In this document: piece after piece, positions 25,449 through 33,496 of the stretch
How positions within the stretch are numbered: position 1 is the stretch's first letter
Layout: the number at the start of each line of letters is the position of its first letter
DNA from: Halalkalibacter okhensis
GTDB lineage: Bacteria; Bacillota; Bacilli; Bacillales; Bacillaceae_D
Assembly: GCF_000787375.1 (NCBI RefSeq)
Contig: NZ_JRJU01000021.1
Coordinates: 1-64,000 of the forward strand
Direction: 5' to 3'
DNA: 64,000 nucleotides
The notes under the pieces: model-generated
What the model was told of the DNA's origin: nothing
Seen by the model: the letters and a program-made list of their open reading frames with translations, nothing else
Database searches by the model: none
Position numbers and translations under genes: made by a program

Positions 25449-25706
25449 CTAGTTTTGTAATTTTCCATTAATTTTTTCTAAATGGTGCGCATCATGCTTA
25501 ACGAATATCTTTATAAAATTTTCTCCCGAGAATTTTCTTTTACCACCACCAATTGTAAACCTAACATCTTTATCAAGTCTTGATATTCTGTCATTAAGTT
25601 CTTTTCGTGTGGAAACAAAGCTATTAATTAGAGTCACTACTGAATAATCTTTTATCAAGGACATCGCTTCTTCATTAAGTCGGTCATGCTCTGGGAAGTA
25701 TGTAAT
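25449..25706 (-). pseudogene. C-terminal remnant of a DinB-superfamily protein
   Basis: The frame is open from a TAA at 25707 and reads ITYFPEHDRLNEEAM, continuing to the end with FIGGG-type RFTIGGGKRKFS and the DinB-like KHDAHHLEKI metal-histidine motif. An internal ATG at 25664 would give only 71 residues, where intact four-helix DinB-like proteins have about 150-170. The first half is missing, so this is most likely a relic; a short expressed protein cannot be excluded. Confidence 0.6.
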
Positions 25707-25768
25707 TTACAATACCACACTAAATATCTAAAGCTAAAAGCATATATTATTGTTTTAGACTTTTCATT

Positions 25769-25804
25769 AAAAAAAGAAAAGGCGATTACCTTGTAGCAAT
25801 CGCC
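25769..25804 (-). terminator. Terminator of the methyltransferase gene
   Basis: GGCGATT and AATCGCC form a 7-bp stem followed on the minus strand by a T-rich tract. Confidence 0.8.
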
Positions 25805-25815
25805 CTCTTATTGTC

Positions 25816-26424
25816 TTATAGACTCTTCTTTTGATTCATCTTTTCCGCCATAATAATGTATGTTTCATTTGTTGGATTTAACACATCCGTTACTATTAAA
25901 TCTGTATTTTTTATTTCCTTTTTCATATCCAATATATCAATCCTAGGATGGTTATGATGATCCTTTTCTTGTTTCTCTAACTCAATGCATACAAGAATCC
26001 CGCCTGGTTTTAGTACATGTTTAATCTCGTTCAATACTAAATTCAAGTGCTTTGTTTCATGCAAAACTAAGGAGGCTATGACTATATCAACAGATTCATA
26101 AGGCAACGGAATACTTTCGATATTCCCTTTAAGAGGATGGACATTTACGATTTTATTTTCGGCAATCCTCTTTTTCATAAAGCTTAACATGTTGCTATCG
26201 TAATCTAAGGCATAAACGGTTCCGTTTGTTTTTTGAGCGATGGGAATGGATAAATATCCTGTTCCTGCTCCCAAATCTAAGATATTTTCATTCCCTTTAA
26301 TCTGGAGAATTTCTTGTAGACTTTCTGGCGTCACTCCTCCTCTTTTATTTGGACTCTCTAAATAGGCAACTTTCCTTTCAAACAGTTGTTTCTTTTCAAT
26401 AGAATTAAAGTTCTCGTAAGCCAT
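25816..26424 (-). CDS. Class I SAM-dependent methyltransferase
   Basis: A 202-residue Rossmann methyltransferase. Motif I ILDLGAGTGYLSIP near 48-61, motif II YALDYDSNML, and post-motif IASLVLHETKHL and VLKPGGILVC identify the Methyltransf_11 group. The acceptor is unknown. ATG 26424 follows AAAGGAG. The promoter shares a 30-bp motif with that of the Rrf2 regulator gene next to it, so it is probably a direct target of that regulator. Confidence 0.9.
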   Translation of the reverse strand: MAYENFNSIEKKQLFERKVAYLESPNKRGGVTPESLQEILQIKGNENILDLGAGTGYLSIPIAQKTNGTVYALDYDSNMLSFMKKRIAENKIVNVHPLKGNIESIPLPYESVDIVIASLVLHETKHLNLVLNEIKHVLKPGGILVCIELEKQEKDHHNHPRIDILDMKKEIKNTDLIVTDVLNPTNETYIIMAEKMNQKKSL

Positions 26425-26451
26425 TTAAATCAACTCTCCTTTTCATCATCC

Positions 26452-26480
26452 AAGACATAAAAGACTCTTAATATCTATAA
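26452..26480. promoter_or_regulatory. Shared motif, methyltransferase promoter copy
   Basis: On the minus strand TTATAGATATTAAGAGTC followed by TTTTATGTCTT. It matches the site at 26947-26976 upstream of the Rrf2 gene at nearly every position. Candidate Rrf2 operator. Confidence 0.6.
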
Positions 26481-26509
26481 TTAACACAAAAAAATAAGAA
26501 AAATGAGGA

Positions 26510-26935
26510 TTATTTTTTATGATCCCTTGTTGCTTCAATCTTTTTTGCAATCTCCATAATAGATTTGCTTCCTAAATCATTTGTCATCTTTTTTTCAGCT
26601 TCTATCATCACATTTTCAATCAAACATTCTCCATTTTTAGACTCACCATGCTCTAGCGAACAACTAAATAACGTTGTTTTCCCTTCAATTGCATGTATTA
26701 CATCCAAAAACGTAATATCCGTAGAATGTTTCACGATACTGTATCCTCCCTTAACACCAGGAGTGGATTCGATTAATCCTGCTTTTACAAGCTTAGTTAG
26801 TATCTTCGAAAGATAGGTTGGAGATAGGTTTTGAGTTTTAGCTAATTGATCTACTCCAACTGATTGTCCCTTATGTGCTAAAGTTAAATAAACCATTGTG
26901 TGTAGGGCGTAATTTGTAGCTTTTGAATATTTCAT
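26510..26935 (-). CDS. Rrf2-family transcriptional regulator
   Basis: A 141-residue winged-helix regulator. The family N-terminus KYSKATNYALHTMVYL and recognition region SPTYLSKILTKLVKAGLIEST are clear. Rrf2 proteins often bind an iron-sulfur cluster through three cysteines; here only Cys92 (FSCSLEHG) and Cys104 (GECLI) are present, so it may resemble cluster-free, thiol-sensing YwnA-type members. It probably controls itself and the adjacent methyltransferase through the motif found in both promoters. Confidence 0.9.
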   Translation of the reverse strand: MKYSKATNYALHTMVYLTLAHKGQSVGVDQLAKTQNLSPTYLSKILTKLVKAGLIESTPGVKGGYSIVKHSTDITFLDVIHAIEGKTTLFSCSLEHGESKNGECLIENVMIEAEKKMTNDLGSKSIMEIAKKIEATRDHKK

Positions 26936-26946
26936 TCATGTTCTCC

Positions 26947-26976
26947 TTATAGATATATTAAAGACCTTTTATGTCT
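26947..26976. promoter_or_regulatory. Shared motif, Rrf2 promoter copy
   Basis: On the plus strand TTATAGATATATTAAAGACC followed by TTTTATGTCT, 12 bp from the Rrf2 start. It contains AAGAC/GTCT half-sites around CTTTTAT. Same motif as 26452-26480 in the opposite orientation. Confidence 0.6.
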
Positions 26977-27058
26977 GTAATTCAGTATAAACTTGCTTTT
27001 GACAAATTACAAGGATAATGACATTTTTATTGAAAGGGAAATTAGATTAAATAAATAA

Positions 27059-27094
27059 GACTTCATTTCAGGAAAAATTGATCAAAATGAAGTC
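27059..27094 (-). terminator. Terminator of HAD gene
   Basis: GACTTCATTT and AAATGAAGTC are perfect 10-bp arms, followed on the minus strand by TTATTTATTT, 49 bp after the HAD gene. Confidence 0.7.
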
Positions 27095-27142
27095 CTACGG
27101 TTTCAGTCATACTTGGTTTAATCATGTCTCGGCTGCATTATT

Positions 27143-27814
27143 TTATGATTTAATCTCTTCACTATCCAGAAAAATATCATTTAACTGGTCAACATTATCT
27201 ACAATATAAGTAGGGTTAACGCAACTTAATTCCTCAGATGAACCATATCCGTAAGTTACTCCAATAGAATCGATTCCCGTATTTATTGCCCCGATCATAT
27301 CGTGCTTTCTGTCGCCAATCATAATAAAATCTCCAATTGTATAATCAGTATATTTATCTAGTATGTATTGAATGATTTCAGTTTTTGATGCCCTTGTCCC
27401 ATCAAGATTACTTCCAACAATACGTTCAAAATACTTGTTTATATTAAAATACTCTAGTATTTTCTCTGCAAAAACAGTAGGCTTTGAAGTTGCCACGACT
27501 AAAATATATCCTCGTTCTGTTAATGATTTTAAGAGCATGGGAATATTTGAATATAACTCATTCTCAAACATCCCTTTTTCCTTAAACCTTTCTCGATATA
27601 AATCGATTGCTTTTTTTGTATTTTTCGTATCAAGATGGTAATATTCAGCAAATGAGACGTGTAACGGTGGTCCAATAAAACATTCTAATTTATCAATATC
27701 AGACTCAATGATGTCCATTTTGTGTAGCGCATATTGAACCGATTTAGTTATTCCTACTTTCGGATCTGAAAGTGTTCCGTCTAGATCAAATAAAATCACT
27801 TTATATTTGCCCAT
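27143..27814 (-). CDS. HAD-superfamily phosphatase (Gph-like)
   Basis: A 223-residue haloacid-dehalogenase-type hydrolase. Motif I ILFDLDGTLSD (nucleophile Asp11), motif II VVATSKPT, and motif III/IV GDFIMIGDRKHDMIGA are intact with an alpha-helical cap between I and II. It resembles phosphoglycolate phosphatase and pyrophosphatase-like members; substrate unproven. ATG 27814 follows AAAGGGG. Confidence 0.9.
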   Translation of the reverse strand: MGKYKVILFDLDGTLSDPKVGITKSVQYALHKMDIIESDIDKLECFIGPPLHVSFAEYYHLDTKNTKKAIDLYRERFKEKGMFENELYSNIPMLLKSLTERGYILVVATSKPTVFAEKILEYFNINKYFERIVGSNLDGTRASKTEIIQYILDKYTDYTIGDFIMIGDRKHDMIGAINTGIDSIGVTYGYGSSEELSCVNPTYIVDNVDQLNDIFLDSEEIKS

Positions 27815-27919
27815 ATGAACCCCTTTTTCATTACAGTTTTCGTTAACAAAAAAACAAATAAGTAATAATTCACCACATTAATACAAGCACTGCTGTTAAT
27901 ATTATTCGTAAGAGTTTCA

Positions 27920-28174
27920 TTAGAAAAACCTTAAAACTAACACAATAGATATCCCTATAATCATTCCAATATCTGAAGCAAAACTTTTCTTCTTATTTCT
28001 CTTTTCAAATACGGTAATCATCTTCCCAAGTATTACTAGTACCATTGCCGTACTGATTACAGTATGACTAAAAGTTGAACTGAATGTCACTTCGTCAGAC
28101 ATTAGAACGATAGATATTGGAATGCCAATTAAAAGGATGGCAACCAAATAAAAGAGCCATTTCCATTTCCCCAT
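27920..28174 (-). CDS. Small three-TM membrane protein
   Basis: An 84-residue protein with helices near 6-24, 37-51 and 67-82 and a basic loop (FEKRNKKKSFA). Family not recognised. ATG 28174 is preceded by AGGAGG about eleven bases upstream. Stands alone between the HAD and oxidase-like genes. Confidence 0.55.
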   Translation of the reverse strand: MGKWKWLFYLVAILLIGIPISIVLMSDEVTFSSTFSHTVISTAMVLVILGKMITVFEKRNKKKSFASDIGMIIGISIVLVLRFF

Positions 28175-28253
28175 ATTTAAGCAGTATCCTCCTCAATTAT
28201 CTTGTGATTATCTTAGTAACTCCTTTTCCCTAAGTAGTGCCACGTGCAACGCT

Positions 28254-28697
28254 CTACTTAGGTGCTAAATAAGATTGGTCTCGAACAACTACTGTTTCAG
28301 GCACAAAACGAATAAGAACATTACGATCATCTAAGTCCCTAAAACGTGGGTCCCACTTCAACTCATCTTCTCCCAAATACTTCGACAGTAACCGATTAGC
28401 GATTGCTTTATTAAACGGTTCAACGGTTCCTCTCCCTCTGAAACCCGCGTGTAAAACCAATCCCTTTCTATAGTCAAAATCAATGATTCCAATTGCACAC
28501 TTTGGGTTTCTTTTTATTCGATCTGGAAATGTATCTGAAGAGGTACCAATGATCCAAATTTCATTATTCTCCCATTGAAACCAAACAGGCGAATCCCTTG
28601 GGGAGTCACTCACTGCTGTAGATAAATGTGCAAATAAAGGCTTCTTTAGAAATGTATCTAAATCAAAACTTCTCCTCTTATCTCTAATCATTTTCAT
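28254..28697 (-). CDS. Pyridoxamine 5'-phosphate oxidase-family protein
   Basis: A 147-residue split-barrel flavin/F420-type protein. The beginning LDTFLKKPLFAHLSTAVSD and DSPVWFQWENNEIWIIG strands, then RIKRNPKCAIGIIDFDYRKG are typical of PNPOx-like proteins with an FMN pocket. Real PNP oxidase activity is unlikely in this short form; such proteins are often general-stress or flavin-binding factors. ATG 28697 is next to AAAATG without a strong ribosome site (GGGGGAC further upstream). Confidence 0.8.
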   Translation of the reverse strand: MKMIRDKRRSFDLDTFLKKPLFAHLSTAVSDSPRDSPVWFQWENNEIWIIGTSSDTFPDRIKRNPKCAIGIIDFDYRKGLVLHAGFRGRGTVEPFNKAIANRLLSKYLGEDELKWDPRFRDLDDRNVLIRFVPETVVVRDQSYLAPK

Positions 28698-28762
28698 TTT
28701 TTCGTCCCCCTAATTAAGAAACAAAGCTGCATGGATCAACGGTCTGCCAAAGTAACGGAAAA

Positions 28763-29977
28763 TCAGCTTTGAATCTCCTTATATATTTTCAACGTAAATT
28801 CCTTAAAAGGTGTCGAAGGTAATAAGTTGAAATTACCATATGCCTGTTTCACTGAATTAAGAGCAGCTTTCTTATCTCCTAACTTTAGTTGACATAGAGC
28901 TTTAAATGTATCCATGACATAAAATATTGATAAATCAAAGGGGTGATGTACGTCTGGAATCACAACCTTATTTAACAAAAGTAAGGCTTCTTCATAACGC
29001 CCTAAATAATAACATGCCTTTCCCTTTTCCAATATAAACCATGTATTATAAAACCCGTCTGTATCCGAGTCTGTAAGCAACTGATCAATCTCTTCTAATG
29101 CTTTTTCATATTCCTGTTCTTCTGAAATGAGGCCCATAATATGGAATAGTTTATAGAAATGGATAGAGAATGTATTATCCGCGAATTCTCCGTATTGCCT
29201 TAGTTTTTCTAAATAAAAGTCTTTCTTCTTCTCGTCCCTAGAAATCATTCCCTCGCAAGCAGCAAGTCGATATAAATCATCAATTCGATAAAAAATCTTC
29301 TTTTCCTTTGAGAACTGAATTGCATTCTCCATAATCCTTATGGCCGACTGGGAATTGCCCACGGCAAAATGCAAAATGGATTCACGATAATCAAGATCAA
29401 GCCTTGTTAAAGGATCAATATAACCAAAAGTTGTTTCGATGATCTTTCGTTCTTGTAAAAAGATCGTTAAAGACTCCTCGTATTGATGTTCAAGAAACCT
29501 CAGATTCACCCAGAAGATAGCGATGGAAGCCCGATTTGACGAGATATTCAATTGCTCAAACATTTTTGCTGCCGATTCGGAAGCCTCTAACCAGTTTGCT
29601 TTCTTCTCTTTCCAAAGAGAATAGCTATAAATTTCTAACAACCGAGCTGCCTCATAACCTTGGGGTAAAACATCCGATAAAGGCTCGATTAGTTTTATGA
29701 GCTGATTATTCTTATCAGTCATTTTTGGGTCATCATCATTATATATCTTTTCCGCTTTTTCTAATATTCCTCGAAGTTCCTCTGAGCTGACCGTATCCAA
29801 CAAATCGCCGACATCGACACCTAATTGTTTAGCTATATAGGTTAAGCTCTCCATAGATGGATTTGCTTTATTATTTTCGATTAAGCTGAGCATTCCTTTT
29901 GATAATTCGTTGCCAGCAAGTGCTTCAAGTGTTAGCTTTTTTTGCTTTCGTAATTTCTTAATACGCTCTCCAAGCAT
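28763..29977 (-). CDS. XRE-type HTH regulator with TPR domain (RRNPP-like)
   Basis: A 404-residue regulator. Residues 1-60 are an XRE helix-turn-helix (IKKLRKQKKLTLEALAGNEL, SLIENNKANPSMESLTYIAKQ); the remaining 340 form helical TPR repeats. This is the layout of PlcR/NprR-type quorum regulators, which bind short exported peptides. No pheromone precursor gene is evident beside it. It is divergent from an MFS exporter gene, and two matching palindromes flank the exporter promoter, so it probably represses or activates that exporter. Start ATG 29977 follows GGGAGG. Confidence 0.85.
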   Translation of the reverse strand: MLGERIKKLRKQKKLTLEALAGNELSKGMLSLIENNKANPSMESLTYIAKQLGVDVGDLLDTVSSEELRGILEKAEKIYNDDDPKMTDKNNQLIKLIEPLSDVLPQGYEAARLLEIYSYSLWKEKKANWLEASESAAKMFEQLNISSNRASIAIFWVNLRFLEHQYEESLTIFLQERKIIETTFGYIDPLTRLDLDYRESILHFAVGNSQSAIRIMENAIQFSKEKKIFYRIDDLYRLAACEGMISRDEKKKDFYLEKLRQYGEFADNTFSIHFYKLFHIMGLISEEQEYEKALEEIDQLLTDSDTDGFYNTWFILEKGKACYYLGRYEEALLLLNKVVIPDVHHPFDLSIFYVMDTFKALCQLKLGDKKAALNSVKQAYGNFNLLPSTPFKEFTLKIYKEIQS

Positions 29978-30004
29978 TGTACGTCCTCCCTAAACCGCCC
30001 ATTT

Positions 30005-30076
30005 GTTTAATTATATTAAACTTTTTGTTGAAAAGGAAGAGCAGTGCATGGTATGATTTGTTTAATTTAATTAAAC
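30005..30076 (+). promoter_or_regulatory. MFS promoter between twin palindromes
   Basis: GTTTAATTATATTAAAC (30005-30021) and GTTTAATTTAATTAAAC (30060-30076) share perfect GTTTAAT/ATTAAAC-type arms and start exactly 55 bp apart. Between them are TTGAAA (30028-30033) and TATGAT (30052-30057), an 18-bp-spaced promoter for the MFS gene. The second palindrome covers the start site, which suggests repression with looping or cooperative binding. Confidence 0.75.
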
Positions 30077-30097
30077 TTTTGAAGAAGAGGTGCGAAC

Positions 30098-31411
30098 ATG
30101 GACGATAAATGGAAAGTGAAAAAGGCAACCTATCACCTGTATACGTTTATGATTAGTAAGCTTATTTCTACATTTGGGGCTCAAATTTATACATTCGCCA
30201 TCAGTTTCTACATTCTACAAATGACAGGTTCTGCAACAAGTTTTGCAACGAACTTAATCTGCAATATTCTTCCGAGGACCATTCTTGCCCCTTTTGCTGG
30301 AGCGATTACCGATAGATACTCGAAAAAAACGATTGTTATTTGCGCTCAAATTGCCACTACCCTCACCATTGTTGGCCTTCTCATTGTCACGTTAACTTCT
30401 GGACTTTCTTTGCTTTCCATTTATGTCACGACCATTATACTGTCTCTGACCTCAACGTTTTCAGGAATTGCCTTTACTTCTTCTATAACTGGATTAATCA
30501 ATAAGGAACGTATCCAAAAAGCCATGTCTCTAAATCAAATGTCGATTTCCTTTGCTGCCGTTGGGAGTCCTGCCATTGGTGGCTTACTATATGGAACGGT
30601 ATCGATGCCGATCTTTCTTTTGGTCTATATGACCGCATCTATCCTTGCTGTAATTCTTGAGTCAACAATGAACTTCCGGCTTTTCAGTCAACCGAAAGAA
30701 GAGAAAGAGGGAGAACAGAAAGAATCGATCCTAAAGAGTATAAAGCTAGGCATTGGCTATTTGAAATTGCAGCCTGTTATTGTTCTTATGTTGTGGATTG
30801 GGTTAATGGTAAACTTTTTGTTTGGAGCCTTTGAAGTTGGATATTCGTATATTCTTATTGAAAAACTGAAAATGGAATCACAGCATTTTGGTTTTACACA
30901 AGGGGCTTTTTCCGTTGGCATGTTATTGATGTCACTGTATTTTTCAATTAGAAAAGAAGTAAAGTTTCCACTTCTTATTTCCAAACGGGGAATTCTAGCA
31001 TTGGGTGTGATTATGGGAGCCATTTCCTTACCGTTGATAAGCACCTTACCCAATAATCTTGTATTTGTTTATTATTTAATACTCATGTTCTGTTTCGGCT
31101 CCATCATTATTGTTATTAACACACCATTACAAGTCATGCTACAAAAGACAATTGATGATGCTTATAAAGGACGGGTATTTTCAATCATCGAAACGATGTC
31201 GATGGCACTCATTCCACTGGGAATGGTCATGTACGGCTTTCTATACGATATCTTTCCTGGTCAATGGATCCTCCTTCTGTCTGCGGCTTCCCTAATTATT
31301 GTTGTTCTTTTCCTTGCAAGACCATCCATGCTTCGTAAGGCCCATCCCGAGCTTTCTAATGAAAATGTAGGGATAACAGGGAAGGACAAAACTGTGAATG
31401 TAGAATTATAA
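30098..31411 (+). CDS. MFS drug-type exporter (MefA-like, DHA3)
   Basis: A 437-residue major facilitator with twelve predicted helices. Family marks are DRYSKKTIVICAQ between TM2 and TM3, and the C-terminal GRVFSIIETMSMALIPLGM typical of the MFS_3/macrolide-efflux group. It would export a drug or peptide using the proton gradient. ATG 30098 follows GAAGAGGTG. Controlled by the divergent HTH-TPR regulator, judging from the twin palindromes. Confidence 0.88.
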   Translation: MDDKWKVKKATYHLYTFMISKLISTFGAQIYTFAISFYILQMTGSATSFATNLICNILPRTILAPFAGAITDRYSKKTIVICAQIATTLTIVGLLIVTLTSGLSLLSIYVTTIILSLTSTFSGIAFTSSITGLINKERIQKAMSLNQMSISFAAVGSPAIGGLLYGTVSMPIFLLVYMTASILAVILESTMNFRLFSQPKEEKEGEQKESILKSIKLGIGYLKLQPVIVLMLWIGLMVNFLFGAFEVGYSYILIEKLKMESQHFGFTQGAFSVGMLLMSLYFSIRKEVKFPLLISKRGILALGVIMGAISLPLISTLPNNLVFVYYLILMFCFGSIIIVINTPLQVMLQKTIDDAYKGRVFSIIETMSMALIPLGMVMYGFLYDIFPGQWILLLSAASLIIVVLFLARPSMLRKAHPELSNENVGITGKDKTVNVEL

Positions 31412-31500
31412 AGGAGAAGTTCAATAGAGCAAAAAGCGTGGTCATTGCGATTAAAGGGTTCAGTTTAGGGAGAGAAAACGATAAATAACACTAATATTCA

Positions 31501-31526
31501 GACCCAAATCACATTAGATTTGGGTT
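31501..31526 (+). terminator. Terminator downstream of the MFS gene
   Basis: GACCCAAATC and GATTTGGGTT form a 9-bp stem with a 6-nt loop, followed by AGTTTAATTT. The rest of the gap up to 31764 shows no supported gene except the leader hairpin at 31718. Confidence 0.65.
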
Positions 31527-31717
31527 AGTTTAATTTCATAGTTATAGCAATGGATACGCTTTTTTGACACGGGAATTAGCAGCCATTAACATGCTAGACT
31601 ATTCGCTATTATTCACTGGAGAAAAACTATGTTAAAACGCCTGTTATGTTAGATGTTATTTAACGTATGTTTCACTAAAGGCTTTTTGGGATTTTATGTT
31701 AAAGTGATAACGAGGCT

Positions 31718-31743
31718 TATTCAACGGGCAGAAAAGTTGAATA
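31718..31743 (+). repeat. Leader hairpin with TTCAACGGGC motif
   Basis: TATTCAAC and GTTGAATA form perfect 8-bp arms around GGGCAGAAAA, 22 bp before the DUF4181-like start. Related sequences (ATTCAACGGGCGTTTGGTT at 32168, TTGAACGGGGGCATTAATGA at 32796, GAACGGAGGCGTTAGTTGAA at 33084) precede or follow the next genes. Confidence 0.5.
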
Positions 31744-31764
31744 GTATGTACGGGGGAGTGCCTA

Positions 31765-32127
31765 ATGTTCAATTTTATATTATTACTTGCAGTTTTAGGA
31801 ATGTGGTTCCTATTTGAGAAAGTCGTAAAGAGAAAGTTTCAAATGGAGGACGATAAGATTTCAGAAACCAATAGTGGTTATGAGATATACGTGTATGGTA
31901 ATTGGACCATTGCAATACTGGCAATTGTTTATTTTTTCATTATATTAAATTGGTGGTCGGACTATTTTAATGGATGGTTATCTGTCTTTATAATTGTTAC
32001 AATTGTGTATGGTTTTGAAGCATTAATGAAACGTATATACCTTAATCACTCTAAAGCGTATCTTGTTCCACTTATTCTTTTAATACCTTGGTATATATCT
32101 ATCATGTTCTTATCTATATTTTTATAG
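31765..32127 (+). CDS. DUF4181-like membrane protein
   Basis: A 120-residue protein with four helices and a conserved central pattern YGFEALMKRIYLNHSKAYLV that fits the DUF4181 family. Function unknown. Two further members (48758, 50649) occur on the minus strand. ATG 31765 follows GGGGGAG. It heads a cluster of three small plus-strand membrane genes. Confidence 0.7.
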   Translation: MFNFILLLAVLGMWFLFEKVVKRKFQMEDDKISETNSGYEIYVYGNWTIAILAIVYFFIILNWWSDYFNGWLSVFIIVTIVYGFEALMKRIYLNHSKAYLVPLILLIPWYISIMFLSIFL

Positions 32128-32255
32128 TAAAAATAAAATTAGTTCCAAGTTGTTGTTACTTATCATATTCAACGGGCGTTTGGTTAAACAACTCATTTTC
32201 CCATCTAGTAAAATGGGGTTTGTGAAAGGCTTATAAAATCAAAAGGAGTGGTTCT

Positions 32256-32786
32256 TTGTCAGAAATAATTACGAGTAATGGTTTATTAGCTGCAATAATA
32301 TTTTTTCTAGTGTTCCTACTTCAGCAAATTTCAATTGTTTTGGTCCGTCGTATCAATAAAGATAAGATAGAAGATATCAATAAATACTTTTATAATTCAT
32401 TGGCTACCCCTGAGCGAAGAAAAAAAATTATTATATTATTAATTATTGGACCCTTATCTATTTATTTATTGTCTCTTCTAGCAGAAGATGGGGATATAAT
32501 TTACACAGCATATTTAGGAGCCTCGCTATTCTCCATAGCTTATTTTATTAACCTATGTATATCAATATTAGTAACGGGGTTTATATTATCGAAGCAAGGT
32601 GAGAATTATTTAGATTTAGTTTTGAAAACGGATTTGGTGCTAATCGCATTAGGTTTAGTTTATTTTATTATTTACATTGCATTTTCTGAAACGGCGTTTA
32701 TTATGGCTAGTTTCCTATCTGCTATTGCCATAGGTATTTCTGATTATATCAAAGTTAAAAAATTAATAAAGAATAGAACATTATAA
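32256..32786 (+). CDS. Five-TM membrane protein, unknown
   Basis: A 176-residue polytopic protein with a charged loop KDKIEDINKYFYNSLATPERR after the first helix. No family recognised. It starts with TTG at 32256, eight bases after AAAAGGAG; no in-frame ATG is available nearby. Preceded by the ATTCAACGGGCG leader motif at 32168. Confidence 0.65.
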   Translation: MSEIITSNGLLAAIIFFLVFLLQQISIVLVRRINKDKIEDINKYFYNSLATPERRKKIIILLIIGPLSIYLLSLLAEDGDIIYTAYLGASLFSIAYFINLCISILVTGFILSKQGENYLDLVLKTDLVLIALGLVYFIIYIAFSETAFIMASFLSAIAIGISDYIKVKKLIKNRTL

Positions 32787-32851
32787 TTGTATTTCTTGAA
32801 CGGGGGCATTAATGAAAACCGAAAATTTTGTTTAGAACTTAATGGGGGGGT

Positions 32852-33031
32852 ATGATGGGGAATTTTGGTATGTATGTATTAGCTTTAATTGTTTTGACAT
32901 TTATCGTTTTTATGATTGGTGCAACTCTTCTAGGTGGTTCTAGTAGTCCCTATACTGATTTAATATTAACATTCATTGCCGTATATTTAGTAACTTCAAA
33001 ATTTAAAATAAAAAAGGATGAAAGTAGTTAA
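32852..33031 (+). CDS. 59-residue two-TM membrane protein
   Basis: Starts at ATG 32852 (a second ATG follows directly) behind an unbroken run of seven G residues, and ends at TAA 33029-33031. It reads MMGNFGMYVLALIVLTFIVF, then a GGSSSPYTD loop, a second helix and a lysine-rich tail KFKIKKDESS. Function unknown. The TTGAACGGGGGCATTAATGA leader at 32796 ties it to the two genes before it. Confidence 0.65.
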   Translation: MMGNFGMYVLALIVLTFIVFMIGATLLGGSSSPYTDLILTFIAVYLVTSKFKIKKDESS

Positions 33032-33126
33032 AGAGAGAAGTTTCCTCAACTCCCTCAATTAGATAGTGATAGCTCTCAAATACGAACGGAGGCGTTAGTT
33101 GAAGAAGGGACTAGAATATGAGTAAG

Positions 33127-33154
33127 AGCACAGATTAAATATCTGTGCTTTTTT
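33127..33154 (+). terminator. Terminator of the small membrane gene cluster
   Basis: AGCACAGAT and ATCTGTGCT form a 9-bp stem with a 5-nt loop and six T residues. Confidence 0.85.
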
Positions 33155-33304
33155 GTATGCTGATTTTACTGTTAATTTGGTTGAGAAAGAAATGCTAAAT
33201 GGGCTGTTATTTAGCTTTCAAATTCACATTTCCCCTCCCAAAAATGAACCCATTACATTGCGATCACCCTTTTTTATGATTGTTAAATAAAAAAATCGTT
33301 CTCG

Positions 33305-33355
33305 TTAAAGGTCACTGAAAAAGGCACGATTTTCACCTTTTTCAATGGTCTTTAA
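33305..33355. repeat. 20-bp-arm imperfect inverted repeat
   Basis: TTAAAGGTCACTGAAAAAGG pairs with CCTTTTTCAATGGTCTTTAA with three mismatches around an 11-nt loop. It lies in the 33155-33496 gap, in which no gene is supported. Could be a bidirectional terminator or a mobile-repeat relic. Confidence 0.5.
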
Positions 33356-33496
33356 TCAATGAGCCGAACCGTTGCCTTGCTTAAGCAATTTATAAGTGGG
33401 TTTCTAGTAGCTGGCGTGCAACTTGTGGAACCATTGCTGATTTCTCGATAGAAGACGCTTTTTTTGCTAGGAAACAAAATGAAATTAGACCCGTTT

